From: Malurus cyaneus samueli
Taxonomy: Eukaryota > Chordata > Aves > Passeriformes > Maluridae
Length of the DNA stretch: 64,000 bases
Assembly (NCBI GenBank): GCA_009741485.1
Contig: CM019218.1
Coordinates: 53,598,517-53,662,516, forward strand
Direction of reading: 5' to 3'
This document shows, piece by piece, positions 33,372 to 43,879 of this stretch. Each line of letters opens with the position of its first letter. Position 1 is the first letter of the stretch. Both the position numbers and the translations under genes were made by a program. The notes below the pieces were generated by a model that ran no database searches, was not told the DNA's origin, and saw nothing but the letters and a program-made list of their open reading frames with translations.

Positions 33372-33525
33372 CTGTCGGTGGAGGTGGATTGTTGAAACCC
33401 TTTAGAGGAGACTACTCATCACAGAGTGCCTCCTCTTAAATTTGTCTCAAACTAGAGAACACCACACCACGGAGGCTTCTCCCTGCATCCTGCAGTCTGC
33501 TGTCTGCCTTGGCTTTGAGCAGCCC
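33372..33525 (+). repeat. Direct repeat copy 1 (partner 34950-35100)
   Basis: Shares ggtgga/ggtgaa-ggggattgttga, agagactactcatc-cagagtg and ttaaatttgtctcaaa with 34950-35100, then ctgctgtctgccttggct. Two diverged copies in the same orientation, about 1.58 kb apart. Family unknown. Confidence 0.75.
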
Positions 33526-34224
33526 ATGCTGCAGAGTCTGACACTCTGGGACTGCCTGAAGGGATTCTTCCCCCTGAGCCAGCCTGCCTATTCTGACCAC
33601 ATCCAGAGACTCATCCTGTCACTGAAAGTCGGGAAGAAAATAAAAAAACTTTGACCACTTTATCTGAAGTGATAGAGAATCAGGCATTATTTTATTTACC
33701 GGCCAGGATGTGTCAAGGAAAAAATTCCAAACATGCTTTTACCATTTTTTTTTTTAACTTTATGTAGTTAAAACTCATAGGGATGTATTGCTTCAAGGTT
33801 TGTTGGTCTAGAATTGAGCAACCTTTAGTATTTACTTTCTCACTGGACCTGAATTTTTTTGCTTCTGATGTAGTAGTCCGTTGATATGTTAAATCCATCT
33901 CCATAGAGTGATGCTTCATCTCTCTAAAAAAGAACATAAAAAGAATTCCCTTCCCCAAAACAAGGTGAAAATAAGTCTAACTAGAGAAATAAATCTTAAA
34001 AGCTATATAGTTTCCAACAATGACCACCCAGCTCCATGCTCCTGAGAGCCCTCTAGCCAAAGGCCTAACATCACAGGGATGTGGGGGTGCTCTGGACACC
34101 CTCAGCCTCTCTGCTGCAGCTCCAGCTCCTCAAAAGCCTGCACAGCCCACAGTGCAGCAGGATGGGGCAAAATCATGAGTGGGATGTTCTGTGCCTGGGC
34201 CCCAGAAAAGCTTGTGTTTGTAAG

Positions 34225-34651
34225 TGAAAGGAATGAGAGGGAGATGTCTTTACAAACTGTGGGGTCTGCTGGGAGATAAGGCCAGACCCTGACAGGTGAA
34301 AGGAGCTATGGGAGGAACCATAAATTCCACAGGAATTCCACCCATTAACACAGACTGTTACTGACCAAGGCTGTGCTAAATCCCTGGACTGAGAGAAAAA
34401 GAACAGAGACACAAAGAATAAAAAGGGTGGGGGATGCACATTAGATGGGGTCTGAATTAGGAGACTGGGGAAAGAGAGTGGGAAATGTAGCTGGGAAACT
34501 GGGATAAAAAGGAGGCTGCACACTCCAGCAGTTTGAGAGACCCCATGGAAATGTCCCATGGTCTCTCTCTTCATTTGAATAAATTTACAGGACTCCGCTG
34601 TCTCCTTTTTGGACATAAACCTCTGATGTTTGTGGATTAATTTTCCAAACA
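34225..34651 (+). mobile_element. Solo LTR, family of 41623-42075
   Basis: Aligns along its length with the LTR at 41623-42075: start TGAAAGGAATGAGAGGGAGA, TATA-like gggataaaaaggagg, AATAAA in tgaataaatttacagg, and an end ...TTTTCCAAACA. Flanks TAAG/GAAG could be a decayed 4-bp target duplication. No internal genes. Confidence 0.8.
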
Positions 34652-34949
34652 GAAGAGAGAGCCTGAGCATCAGTGCAGGCACGGCTCTCAGGGGTGCTGG
34701 GTGTCACACCCACAGCACCAGCAGTGCCATTTGGAAGCCCCAGCAAGTGGCACAAAGAAAGGAAGGGGCAGGCCAGCCATGAAGCATCGCATGAGATCAT
34801 GCAGGTGCCTCTAAAGGTGAGCTAGATGCAGGCAGTACCCAGCACCCACTGTGCTTCTTTGCTGGGTAAAAGGGTAGGATGGAGGCTGAGCTGCCCAGGG
34901 GTGCCTGCAGATTTCTGTTCATTTCCCAGACAGGTGGATCTCAGGAGAC

Positions 34950-35100
34950 TATTCTGTTGGTGAAGGGGGATTGTTGACGTCCTTTAGAAGAGACTACTCA
35001 TCGCAGAGTGCCTCTTCTTAAATTTGTCTCAAAACAGAGTCACCCACACTACGAGCTTCTCATGCATCCTCCAGCCTGCTGTCTGCCTTGGCTCTCCCCG
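34950..35100 (+). repeat. Direct repeat copy 2 (partner 33372-33525)
   Basis: See the partner. The two bracket a solo LTR (34225-34651) and unassigned sequence. Confidence 0.75.
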
Positions 35101-35104
35101 GCTG

Positions 35105-38100
35105 GCAGTCCTGCCCACTGGCCCTGTAGTCCAAGAGGCTCCGCCAGGCAGTGGCTGGTCCAGGCTGTGCCAGCCTGGGCACAGTTCTCACCACCAGCAT
35201 GCTCTGGCTGGTGGGTGTTGCACAGAAGAATGGTCCCTGAGGGCAAGCTGAGCTGGGCTGAGCTGGGGATGCAGGTGTGAGTGACAGAGCTCCACCACAG
35301 TGCTGAACACCGGGGAGTGAGCAGGGAAAGCCGGGCAAGGAGCTCAGAGCAGCAGGAGCAGAGCCGGCTCTGGCACCTGTGCCATATTTCCGTTTCCTCA
35401 GGTGTTACTGCTGCTGCTGTACTGCCAGCTCCGGAGTGAAAGGAGTTTAAGGAAACCCCAGTGTGGTGATGAGAGCAGATTTAGATCTTGTGGCTAGCGA
35501 AGAAAGCCTGCTCCAGGGCATCTCCCAGCACCAGCACCCAGGCTGGCACAGATTTCCAAGCTGATGGGCACCCAGTTCAGTCCCAGGTGCTCAGCGAGGC
35601 TGCTCACAGCCCCAAGGCAGCCCCAGGCTCGGAGAAGCGGTGGGTGGAAGTGCCCAGGGTGATACACACAGCGTGTGTAGAGCCAAAGGATGGGGAGATC
35701 CCGTGGTGAGCAAAGCAATAAATCAGAGGAGGACGTGGCTGTGGGGTTCACCTGCCCGAGACAGAAACGCCCTGCAGCCTCTGGCACTGAGCTGAGCTGA
35801 GCCTGCCCACCACCTCCACCTCTCCAAGCTGGTGGGCTGTGCCTGGAGCAGCTCTGGGCACAGGGAGTGAGCTGGTGATCACACCAGCCTGCTCCCCTGA
35901 CATGGCACAAGTCCCCTGCGCCCTGCCAGGTGCTGGGGTGAGCCGAGCTGAGAGCTGACACTGCCTTAGAGGGCTGCTCACGCCATCCCCATGAAGCTGG
36001 CACTGGCAGCCCCGGGCTGATGGCACCTGGGCAGGGCTGACCAGCCTGGCACAATTTTGGGGAGCTCCCAGCCCAGTGCCCCGTGCCACACGTCCTTGTG
36101 TCACCCTGCACCAGGTGGGTGCCAGCACCATCCTACCACTCTGCCATAAGGCCTTGTTTCTGTGCCAGGGAATTGCATTACTTCAGAACGAGTGTGAAGG
36201 AGTTGAAACCCTCCCTCATGGAACCTTGGCACAGCTGGCTCTTCTCAGAGGTCCTGCAGGGTGTAGAGATCACCTTGAGAGTCTCTCAGCACCAGTCCTG
36301 ACTGGGCCCCAGTGGTGAAGGAGTGGAAGGCCAGATGAGCAGTGCTGCCAGGGTGAGGGTTCCTGCTGGCTCAAGAGTCAAATTCTCCCCGAAGAGTGCG
36401 TGGTTTTTTTTGGATTTTTTTCCAAGCTGCATTTGCACTGTGCTTGGGTCAGAGTAATTTCCCTCTCCCAGCAGCAGTGGCTGGCCCTGGGTGCATGTCC
36501 TGAAGGAACCTGGGAGGGGTGCACTGCCAAACCTTTGCAGGGTTTAGAAACTGCCCCCAGCTCCGAGACTGCTCTTGGAAAGCTGAGGGGTGCTGGACAT
36601 GCTGCCCTCCCCACATGAGGGTACAGTGTGATGTGCTCAGCCCTGTGGAGGATATGCCAGATGGTCCGTCCTCTTGCTGGTACACTGAGTCAGCCACCTC
36701 TCTTCTGCCATGGATGGGGAAACTGAAGCAGGTGGAAGCCGTGACTGTCCCGTTTTCAGGCACGCTGAGGAGGATCTGGGCCCCGCAGCTCACAGGAGAG
36801 GGGACGCACAGCGGTGGCAGAGCTGAGAGGAGAGGGCAGGACAGCGGCAAAAGGAGCAGCCTGCAGCGCGGGATGACTCAGCTGTGATGTGCGAGGGGCG
36901 AGGCTCACACAGCCTTGCGCAATGTGTTTACCAGCACCTGGGTGGCCGCTGCCTTCCAGGACGTGCAGCCCATCCTCCTCAGCGCCGAACCTGCTCGCCA
37001 GGCTGAGGAGTGAGCTGTTCCCACCCCAGCCTGGCTGGCTCATGGCAGGGAGCTGGGCAGGGCGCCTCTGGCCAGCCCTCTGCTCCAGCACTGCTGCTGG
37101 CACGCTGCCCCTGCCCAGGGGACAGCAGTAGCCCAAACTGAGGTCGTGCAGTGTCCTCCCAGGGCAGCCAAAAACTGCTGGATGCACCAAAACAGTCCCA
37201 AACCATGGGAGGGTGGTGGCACCTCGGAGCAGTTATATCCGTATGACGTAAGCCCAGGGACAGGGACAGAAATTCCCCTGCATTCCTTACACCATTTGCT
37301 GAGTGCCATCCCAGCAACCTGGCCACCTTCTTCCAGCTGCCAGCATACGTGTCATGCGTGGGCAGGCCACAGAGAGTCAGGGAAAGTCCCTTTGTACAAA
37401 TAGTTTTAGAGCTAAATACACTGTTTTGAAAAATTTCCCTGGAGGAAAGTCAAGGGCAACTGATGCAAAAAATGTTTTATTTAAATTCACCTTCTTGTGG
37501 AGCTTGAGATGGAAAAATGCTGGTCAGAAGCAAAAACTCCAACATTTCCTTCCACAGTGGGCTGGGAAGAAGGGTGCCGGGCCCTTCCCCCTTTCTGCTC
37601 CAGGTTAATTTGCTTTTGCTGCTGCAGCACTGCCAGGGATGGACACTCAGCACTATGGTCATCAGTGCTCCTGCTGTGACTGAAACACCTGCTGTGTCAC
37701 TGGCAGCAGTGCCTGGCACATGAAGACCCCACACAAGACATCCTGGAGCTCTCAGGTGCTTTCAGCAGGTCCAGGTTGATCCATGCCACGCTGGACATGG
37801 GCACCGCATGAGTGATGCCATTGCCTGCTGCATCCTGCTGGCACCTGGCCAGCCCAGACCCTTCGTCACCCCAAGCAGCTGACCTGTGTACAGCAGTTAA
37901 CCTCAAAACACCATTCCCAGTTAACCTAGTTTGGCTCTGGGCAAGGCTGGGCCTTCCAGAGAAAACCACATGTGGCCTTGTCTCCTGCTGGCCTCTTGGC
38001 TGGCCCGTTTCCATCGCGTGATTCACGTCAGTTCCCAGTGCCAACGGCTCAGAAGGAACCTGTGTCATGGCATTGTCTCTGCGCTGTTTACTGCCTGCTT

Positions 38101-38240
38101 ACCGACCAAGGGTCAGCCTGGCAGCAGCTCGCATTGCAGGCACAAACGGGTGTCGCCAGCCTGGCAGGAGCTGTGGCTGGGGCAAGGTGGGCAGCTGAGC
38201 TGGCTCCTCTGGCATCACAGTGCTGTGGGGATGGATGGAT
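35105..38240. other. Intergenic, no gene seen
   Basis: Mixed GC content. Open frames are short and unremarkable. A CRE-like tatgacgtaagc sits at about 37242-37253. No RNA gene recognised. Confidence 0.35.
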
Positions 38241-38245
38241 GTTGC

Positions 38246-38701
38246 TGTTGGAGTGGACACGACAGACAGCACCTTGTAAAGGGCAAAAAGCACTTTATTC
38301 CAAAAATCAGTCTCATTTATACACTTTTGCATGTTATCATCCTTGTTACACATTTATCATAACTAAACTAAACTAAACTAGTTATATAAATGGTGTAACT
38401 AGTAGCCATACTTATTGGCTACCAAACTCCTACAATAGATTCATTGGCTGTTATTCAACTACAACACACCACTATTGGTTACCTATAGTATTAGCATTCA
38501 AACATTCAGAAAAACACCAGGTGCAGCCTTGTTGCTGTTTTTCTCCTTCTATTGTTTAAATTTCTTTCTTCCGTTGATACTACATTCTCACGGATAGAAA
38601 TTCATTCTCTTTCTCCTCACGGGCTTTTCTTACTAATAGAAGCTAACCATACCCAGATTAAGATCTGTGAATTAATCTACTATTGCAAATGAATCTCTAC
38701 A
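38246..38701 (-). mobile_element. ERV LTR in reverse orientation
   Basis: Read on the - strand, the block begins TGTAGAGATTC, has a TATA-like gtgtataaatgag, then ggaataaagtgctttttgcc with an AATAAA signal, and ends near ...CCACTCCAACA. This order matches U3-R-U5 of an avian ERV. AT-rich compared with its flanks. Exact ends are uncertain. Confidence 0.7.
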
Positions 38702-38704
38702 GTG

Positions 38705-40003
38705 AGAGGCAGCTGTGCAGTGCCATGGCTTGGCATTGCCCTTGATATCAGCTCTGGCTGCTTGGGGAGGGCTCAGCCATCCTCGCTGCCCTCCGGGCAC
38801 TTGCTCCACCCCAGCAGTGCCCCAGCATTCACCCTGAGTGCTTTGCTGCCCCAGCTCCACAGCAGGAACATCAGAGAGGGCAGGGCCCATACATGAAAGA
38901 GAAATGTCTTCACCCACCCCATGCCAGGAATATCTGCCCGCAGGGCATGTGCTCTCATGGGCACGGCACGTTTTGCCTCAGCTGATTCTCTGATGGGTCC
39001 CCAAATGCGTATTCAGCCCAGCCCCTTCCTCTCTGGGGCTGAGCTGCACTTCCCATGCTGCAGGACCTGGCAGGTATCAAACTCTTGCCCCCATTCCTGG
39101 GGTCAGAGGGTATCCAGGGAAGGTGCCGCACAGCACACTCAGGAGCCACCCATGCTGTAAATCAGTAACAAGGCGACAAGTCCTCATGTGACTCCTGTGG
39201 CCTTTGCCCTTGGACAGCGGGCAGGAGCAGGCAATGATGTGGCTATCGAGTGCCACACACCCCGGCTGGCAGTGCCCTGGTTCATGGGGGTGCTGCAGTG
39301 GGGCAGGGATGGGGCAGCTCCTCTTCCCCAGAGGTTGTGTTCACCCCATCCTGCCAGTGCTGCAGAGCAGATGGCCAGGGCTGGGCATGCAGGGGCTGGG
39401 GCTCAGCCCTGGGACAGCTCCTCTTCCCGGGGTTTGTGCTCACCCCACACTGCTGGGGCTGGGAGCTCAGCCCTGGGACAGCTCCTCTTCCCGGGGGTTG
39501 TGCTCACCCCACGCTGCTGGGGCTGGGGCTCAACCGAGGACACACAGCTGAGCCTCTGCTTCTCGTGCTCCTTGTTTAGCAATGCCCCTCATTTGGGACC
39601 AGCTCACCCCTGACCACACCTCATCACCTGTGTGGATGTGACAGGAACTTACTCAGCCCCTGTGGTCTCTAGGTGACACTCCTGGGATACACCCATCCCT
39701 CCAGCAACCTCCAGGGCCTGAAATAAAGTTTTATTTCAATTATCATATTTATAAGTGAGAGACAAGAGGGGGGACAAAAAAAACCCAGTTTCTATGGCAA
39801 CCAGGAATCACCTCCTTGGAGCAGTGCTGTTGCTGCCAATCTCCTCCCCAGACCCTGGTGATACATCCATTAATGGATAAAAGGGCCAGCATTGACTCTT
39901 CATCTGTGACATCTGTGACAACTAAAGCAGGTCCCTCAGCTGCAGAGTCCACCCTTCCCATCCTCTGTGTCTGCAGGTGGAGAGAACCCTGAAGGGGTTA
40001 TCA
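38705..40003. other. Intergenic with one minisatellite
   Basis: Apart from the repeat at 39290-39540, no feature recognised. Confidence 0.35.
39290..39540. repeat. Minisatellite, about 62-bp unit, three to four copies
   Basis: Units carry agcccagggctgggg-type text in forward form: ggggctcagccctgggacag, ctcctcttcccgggg and tgtgctcaccccacactgct. Confidence 0.88.
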
Positions 40004-40005
40004 AG

Positions 40006-40428
40006 TGAGGAATTGAGAAGGAGTGTTTACAAAACAAATGTACTTAAGGTGAGATGAGACCCTACTGGAGACAGAAGGGAATAATGGGAAGGATTTCCAT
40101 AGGAATTCCTCTGATTGACTGACCCAGACTGTGTTAATGAACTACAAGAGCTGAGAACAGAGATGTATATTAAAGGGGAGATGTATATCAGAAGAGGGGT
40201 TGCATTGGGCATTTGGGGAGCCTGTACCTCTCCATCACCTCAGTCAAGGGGAAAGAGAGAGGAACTTGGCTGGGAAATTGGGATAAAAAGGCTGTGTCCT
40301 CCATCAATTTGAGAGACCCCTCCATCATTTGCCCATGGTCTCTCCCTTTTTTCATGAATAAAGTTACAGGACTCCTCTCTCCCTTTTGGACATAAACTTC
40401 GCGTGCTTGCGTATTAAATTTCCTCACA
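40006..40428 (+). mobile_element. Solo LTR, related subfamily
   Basis: Parallels the 41623-42075 LTR in order: tgaggaattgagaaggagtg, tgggaaattgggataaaaag (TATA), gaataaagttacaggactcc (AATAAA), and an end ...TTTCCTCACA. Sequence differs enough to be a separate subfamily. A part of this LTR (from 40316) is repeated at the very start of contig 3. Confidence 0.75.
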
Positions 40429-40689
40429 CCGGGAAGCTGTGGAGGCACCATCCGGAATGTCCTGGGCAACCTCCTCTGGTGACCCTGCCCTGAGCAGGGG
40501 TGTCTCCAGAGGGGCCTCAGCCACTGGGCAGCTGTCTCCCTGCCCCTCGTGCCCATGGTCGCAGAGCTGCCCAGAGCCAGCGGGGGTCGGGAAGGAACCA
40601 GCCGGCCGCCCCAGGCCCGGGTGTGTCCCAGGTTTGTCCCAGGTCTGTCACACGTTTGTCACAGGTTTGTCACAGCGGCCTCACCTTGC

Positions 40690-41030
40690 CCTCAGCGCGG
40701 TGACGTCACGGCTTGCGCGGCGGCGGGAAATCCTCACCCCGAGCAACCCCGCGGCGGCCGCTGCTGATTGGCTGCGGCGCAGAACCCCGCGGCGCGCAGG
40801 GCCAATCAGAACACAGCTGCCTCTCCCACAACTGCTGCAGAGCCAGGAGGTCTCTGATTGGCTGTCGGGCCTCTCCTGAGGGATTCTTGCTGAACGCTTG
40901 GCGCTGATTGGCTGCTTGGGTCGGTGCTGGAGGCTCATTGGTTTCTTGTTCGGTGCTGTAATGGCGGTTGGGAGAGTGTGTGGGGCTCGGCGCGGGCGAG
41001 GAGGGAGAGCCACGGCCCTGTACCTTGTCA
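40690..41030 (+). promoter_or_regulatory. CpG-rich promoter-like module: CRE, E2F-like site, five CCAAT boxes
   Basis: A perfect CRE TGACGTCA at 40701-40708, an E2F-type GGCGGGAAA at 40722-40730, and five CCAAT boxes: reversed (ATTGG) at 40767, 40857, 40907 and 40937 and forward at 40802. Several are in the strong context CTGATTGGCTG. The stretch is rich in CpG and ends in gtaATGGCGGTTGG at about 40968. Such NF-Y arrays with CRE and E2F sites are typical of TATA-less cell-cycle and histone-type promoters. I cannot identify the transcript; the frame from 40971 (MAVGRVCGARRGRGGR) soon enters a minisatellite, so a short first exon is possible. Confidence 0.6.
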
Positions 41031-41039
41031 CTGTCACTG

Positions 41040-41240
41040 TCCCTGTCCCTGTGCGTGGCGCCTGTCTCCTGTGGGGCAGGGCCCCGGCCCCTATCCCTGT
41101 GTGGGCGGGCTCTCTGTGGGGCAGGGCCCCGCCCTATCCCTCTGTGTGGGGCGGTCTCCTGTGGGGCAGGGCCCCGGCCCTCTCTTCTGTGTGGGGTGGC
41201 GGTCCTGTGGGCAGGGCCCCTGTCCCTGTGTGAGGGCGGT
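41040..41240. repeat. Minisatellite, about 50-bp unit
   Basis: Four to five units of ctgtggggcagggccccggc followed by ccctatccctctgtgtgggg. Unit number and length differ in the copy at 56040-56310. Confidence 0.88.
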
Positions 41241-41622
41241 CGGTCTCATGTGGATGGAGCCGCTGCTCGCAGACGGCAGAGCCTTCCCTTGGCTCCCCCC
41301 AACAGTGCACGCTGTGTCAGAGGCCACCTGGCACTCACATCCACCTTTTAGGCAGCTGTCCCTGTGACTGCTAGTGATCATCGTCTGCTGGGAATGCCAC
41401 CGCTGGGATGAGCCAGGTTTTAAACATCAGTTCCCAGTCATTGCTTCAGTGCGTGATCTTGGAACAAACCCCAGAGCCAGGGAAAAACAAGCACTACGGG
41501 TGGAAAATGATTCTGGCTCTAGTGTGAGAGCTTTGAACAATATCTGGGGTTCCTTAGGAGAATAGTGGAAGGGAGGGACTCCATCTGTGCAGAGAGCATG
41601 GAGCAGGGCACAAAGTTCATGG

Positions 41623-42075
41623 TGAAAGGAATGAGAGGGAGATGTCTTTACAAACAAACTTGGGTCTGTGGTAGATAGGCCAGTCCTGACAGGTGAAAGA
41701 GCATGGGAGAAACAAATTCCATAGGAATTCCAACCATTGACACAGACTGTTACTGACCCAAGGCTGTGCTGAATCCCTGGACTGAGAAAAAGAACAGAGA
41801 CACAAAGAATGAAAAGGGGGAGATGCACATTAGATGGGGTCTGTATTAGGGGATTTGGGGAGTCTGTACCTCTTACATATCTCAGCCAGTGGGGAAAGAG
41901 AGAGGGAAATGTGGCTGGGAAATTGGGATAAAAAGGAGGCTGTGCCCTCCAGCAATTTGAGAGATCCCATGGAAATGTTCTATGACCTCTCCCTTTATTC
42001 AAATAAAGTTACAGGACTCCTCTGTCTCCTTTTTGGACATAAACCTCTGGTGTTCATGGCTTAATTTTCCTAACA
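41623..42075 (+). mobile_element. Solo LTR with 4-bp target duplication ATGG
   Basis: Starts TGAAAGGAATGAG and ends TTTTCCTAACA, flanked by ATGG at 41619-41622 and 42076-42079. TATA-like gggataaaaaggagg and caaataaagttacagg (AATAAA) give + orientation. No viral coding sequence remains. Confidence 0.85.
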
Positions 42076-43055
42076 ATGGGCAGACAGAGGCACTGGGCAA
42101 GGTCAGGGGAGATGGGTGTGAGGCACCACGCGTTCTTCCCCGCCTTGTGCTTGAATCTCCCTTTGTGGCTCCAGCACAGTCCTTTCCTGTTCCATCACAT
42201 GCATGAGGGTTCCTGAGGAGCTCTGAGGCACTGTCAGACGTGCACCAACCTAACTGCTGATCCTGTGTCACCATAGGGGCTCCTGGAGCTTTTAATATCA
42301 CCAACAGCACCAGCTCCAGCTCCAGAGAGGATTCCCAGAACACCCAGCTGGTGAACTCAGTCTTTGGGGAGCACTTCACTGCCAAAATCACTGTGACACT
42401 TACCCACAGCTTACTGCTAAGCCACATGCCATGGATCCCCTGCTTGGCAGCAGCCCCATCTTTGAGTTCCTGAACCTCTGTGTTAGGACATTTCTCCATG
42501 GGAAGATCCTGACATTTTTCTCTCCATTCATGTAAGCTAATGTGTTTTGAAATGTTCCTCTCCTGACATCCTCATACGAGGGACCTCCTTGAACTTCTTC
42601 ACTGTGCAGAAAGAGCACAGCCTGGGAAGCCCCTGAGTGCCTCAGCAGGGACAACAATGTGAGGGATTCATCTCACTTCTCCTTACAGCTTATTTTCATG
42701 AGTGGTCCCGTTGTACTCCACTGTTTGTTGACTTCAACCTCTTTGGCAGGCAACCACCTTTTGTCCACTCACAGGAGCGCTTGGAAGTTAGTTGTTAACG
42801 CCTTTAGCAAGTTGTTCCTTAAAAAAATTTTGGCTTGCCTGATGGTTTCACATTTCACTTGCCCAGGTTTTACCCTCCCCGGTGTTTGGACACGGTTATG
42901 GCTTATTCAAAGATATCACTTTACTTCCAACAAGCTCCCATGCTTGCTTTTCAAAACTACTTGCTATGACACTGCTGGAAGCTCTGTGGACAGACACATG
43001 TTTGCTCTCTGCCTCTAGTATCATATTTACATAATGTGCAATGTGTTACAAAGAT
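42076..43055. other. Nearly identical core of the duplicated block
   Basis: Non-repetitive in appearance. It holds a 119-aa open frame (42659-43018) that is unchanged in the other copy, but this follows from near-identical DNA and I recognise no protein family in it. No splice-bounded exon found. Confidence 0.5.
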
Positions 43056-43560
43056 ATAAAGCTGTTAGAGAATATCCAAAGGAGGGCTGTGAAGATGGTG
43101 GAAGGTCTGGAGATGGTGAAAGGTCTGGAGGAGCCACACGAGGAGCAGCTGCGGGCACTTGGTCTGTTCAGCCTGAAGGAGCCTGAGGTCAGACCCCATC
43201 GGGGGGTGCAGCTCCTCATAAAGGGCAGCTCTGATCTCTGCTCCCTGTGACAGTGACAGGACTAGGGAAAGGCTGGGGCTGTGTCAGGGCAGGGTTAGGT
43301 TGGATATCAGAAAAAGGTTCTTCCCTCAGAGGGTGCTGGGGCAGTGGCCTGCAGAGGAGATCTGGCATCCCCAAAGGAAGGAGCTGTAGCACTGGAGCAG
43401 CTCCACAGGGAATGGTCCAGGCCCTGAGGCTGCCAGAGCTCCAGGAGTGTTTGGACACTGCTCTCAGGGATGCACAGGGGGGATTGTTGGGGTGTCTGTG
43501 CAGGGCCAGGAGCTGGACTGGAGGATCCCTGTGGGTTCCTTCCAGCTCAGGATGTTCTGT
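43056..43560 (+). repeat. CR1 LINE 3' end
   Basis: Forward CR1: atccaaaggagggctgtgaa, ggttaggttggatatcagaa, aaaggttcttccctcagagg, tctgtgcagggccaggagct and ttccagctcaggatgttctg. Confidence 0.92.
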
Positions 43561-43875
43561 GAGTCTGTGATTCCATGATTCTGTGATTACATTATTCCGT
43601 TACTCTACTATTCTCTGATTCCATGATTCTGTGGTTCCATGATTCCATAGTTCCATTATTCCGTTATTCTATTATTCTATGATTCCATGATTCTGTGATT
43701 CCATGATTCTATGGTTCCATGATTCTGTTATTCCATGATTCCGTGATTCCGTGATTCCATAATTCCATGATTCTGTGATTCCATTATTCTATGCTTCTAT
43801 GATTCTGTGATTCCATAATTCCATAAATCCATGATTCCGTAATTCCATGATTCCACGATTCCATGATTCTGTAGT
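43560..43875 (+). repeat. Expanded CR1 terminal repeat, (ATTCCATG)n type
   Basis: CR1 elements end in a few copies of an 8-bp unit. Here units such as attccatg, attctgtg and attctatg run for about 300 bp, or nearly 40 units, far more than the usual two to four. Confidence 0.93.
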
Positions 43876-43879
43876 TTAG

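Larger units (their letters stand above)
40316..43553. repeat. 3.2-kb duplicated block, copy 1
   Basis: Corresponds in order and orientation to 55335-58527: LTR end, CpG module, minisatellite, solo LTR, about 1 kb core, CR1 tail. Identity is uneven: the core 42076-43055 differs by one substitution (42091/57181) and one 1-base indel (in the T run near 42546), while the LTR and CR1 parts differ far more. Confidence 0.93.

Noticed and set aside
40006..42075. The two LTRs around the CCAAT module taken as the two ends of one provirus
   Set aside because: They belong to different subfamilies, the second has its own ATGG target duplication, and no primer-binding site or viral frame lies between them.
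42659..43018. 119-aa frame identical in both copies of the duplicated block (also 57748-58107)
   Set aside because: Identity is explained by near-identical DNA and not by selection on protein. No family resemblance or gene signals.
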